From: Rhopalosiphum padi
Taxonomy: Eukaryota > Arthropoda > Insecta > Hemiptera > Aphididae
Length of the DNA stretch: 64,000 nt
Assembly (NCBI RefSeq): GCF_020882245.1
Contig: NC_083597.1
Span: 27,568,652-27,632,651 of the forward strand
Reading direction: 5' to 3'
Both the position numbers and the translations under genes were made by a program. Position 1 is the first letter of the stretch. Each line of letters starts with the position of its first letter. Under the pieces are notes generated by a model. The model was not told where the DNA came from. It searched no databases and saw only the letters and a list, made by a program, of their open reading frames with translations. Shown piece after piece: positions 63,388 to 64,000 of this stretch.

Positions 63388-64000
63388 CTAAAAAAAAGTA
63401 TAATATTAATTTATTTTATTTCTATTATTTACAGGAATACGAGACAAGCCCAAAAAATTGTAGTATAACTGTTAACTGTTGGTGAGTTTTGTTCAAAGTC
63501 CACGACAGTTATGATAGAAGTAGATGATTAGTACGATGATGTTTTGGTTTATGTGTGGTTGAGAGTTACTTGGAGGTTAATTTTACATGGCTACAAGTAT
63601 GCAAGGTACATCGTGTCGGTAAGTAATGGTGAGGTTTGTTTCTATTGCGTTATTATGTTGCTTAAATTCAAGATGGTAGGAACTAAGTTTCTCACGTTTC
63701 TGCGCAGTCTTGTCGTGAACTATAAATACAGAAAGTATATTGACTGCTTGGTTAGACTTAGTAGAACGAATTTTGAACTAAATATGAAATGCAGTGTCTT
63801 AACTGATGTAAATGACACCTTATTGGTCTAGGTTTAGAAGAAATACTTTTACCCAAACGGATTGGTTTGAATTCAAAAAGTGCATCAGTTGAAAGACCAC
63901 AAGTCTATTGATGGAAATTCGGGTACATTGCAAATTATGACGTTCGATTTATATCTCTCATATATTCGTTGTACTCTTGAAGAATATTAGTAATGTAAGT
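63388..64000. other. Intron 3 of gene G or right-edge spacer
   Basis: Contains a 95-codon plus-strand open frame (63544-63831, MVYVWLRVTWRLILHGY...) in less AT-rich DNA with no recognised family. It may be an inserted repeat. Exon 3 of G was not found here. Confidence 0.4.

Overview
This is AT-rich, intron-rich insect genomic DNA, most likely from an aphid or related hemipteran. That assignment is an inference: it rests on base composition, short spliced exons with GT..AG borders, abundant MITEs, degraded non-LTR retrotransposons and a MULE-like remnant. No bacterial-style gene, rRNA, tRNA or CRISPR array was seen.

The main content is a head-to-tail cluster on the minus strand of seven related multi-exon genes, named A to G here. 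Each complete copy has eight exons in the same phases. Each encodes a signal peptide followed by a domain of about 330 residues that reads as a glycoside hydrolase family 18 (chitinase-like) fold: a beta-1 'IIC' cysteine paired with a second cysteine about 24 residues later, an SIGG-like 'SIGFG' strand, the strand-4 position, an 'MxYD'-like strand, and a C-terminal 'GI..qLDtDD..' strand followed by a cysteine cluster. The strand-4 DxxDxDxE signature, with its proton-donor glutamate, is replaced in every copy, so these look like secreted, non-enzymatic chitinase-like proteins. Almost none of the coding sequence shows up as long ORFs; it had to be assembled from exons of 58 to 203 bp.

Layout: genes A (1864-9698), B (12978-21048) and C (24057-31748) lie in three recent ~10.6 kb tandem units (356-10963, 10964-21780, 21781-~32147). 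Gene D (35339-39150) is a pseudogene whose exon 2 is split by an 848 bp solo LTR with a perfect 5 bp target duplication. Genes E (46546-51422) and F (54313-58002) are compact, intact, more divergent paralogues. Gene G (61966 to beyond the right edge) shows only exons 4-8. The sequence between and inside the genes is full of decayed transposable elements: R1-like and Jockey/CR1-like reverse transcriptase fragments, an RNase H fragment, Tc1/mariner-like and hAT-like MITEs, fold-back elements and microsatellites. Two clean short exons on the plus strand (33734-33781 and 41165-41222) hint at an unrelated gene running the other way through the cluster.

The copies are mosaic. A and B are nearly identical over intron 6, whereas B and C are nearly identical over exons 3-6. 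Each unit keeps a different part of the same ancestral transposon remnants. This points to unequal exchange, gene conversion and deletion acting on a rapidly changing secreted-protein family.
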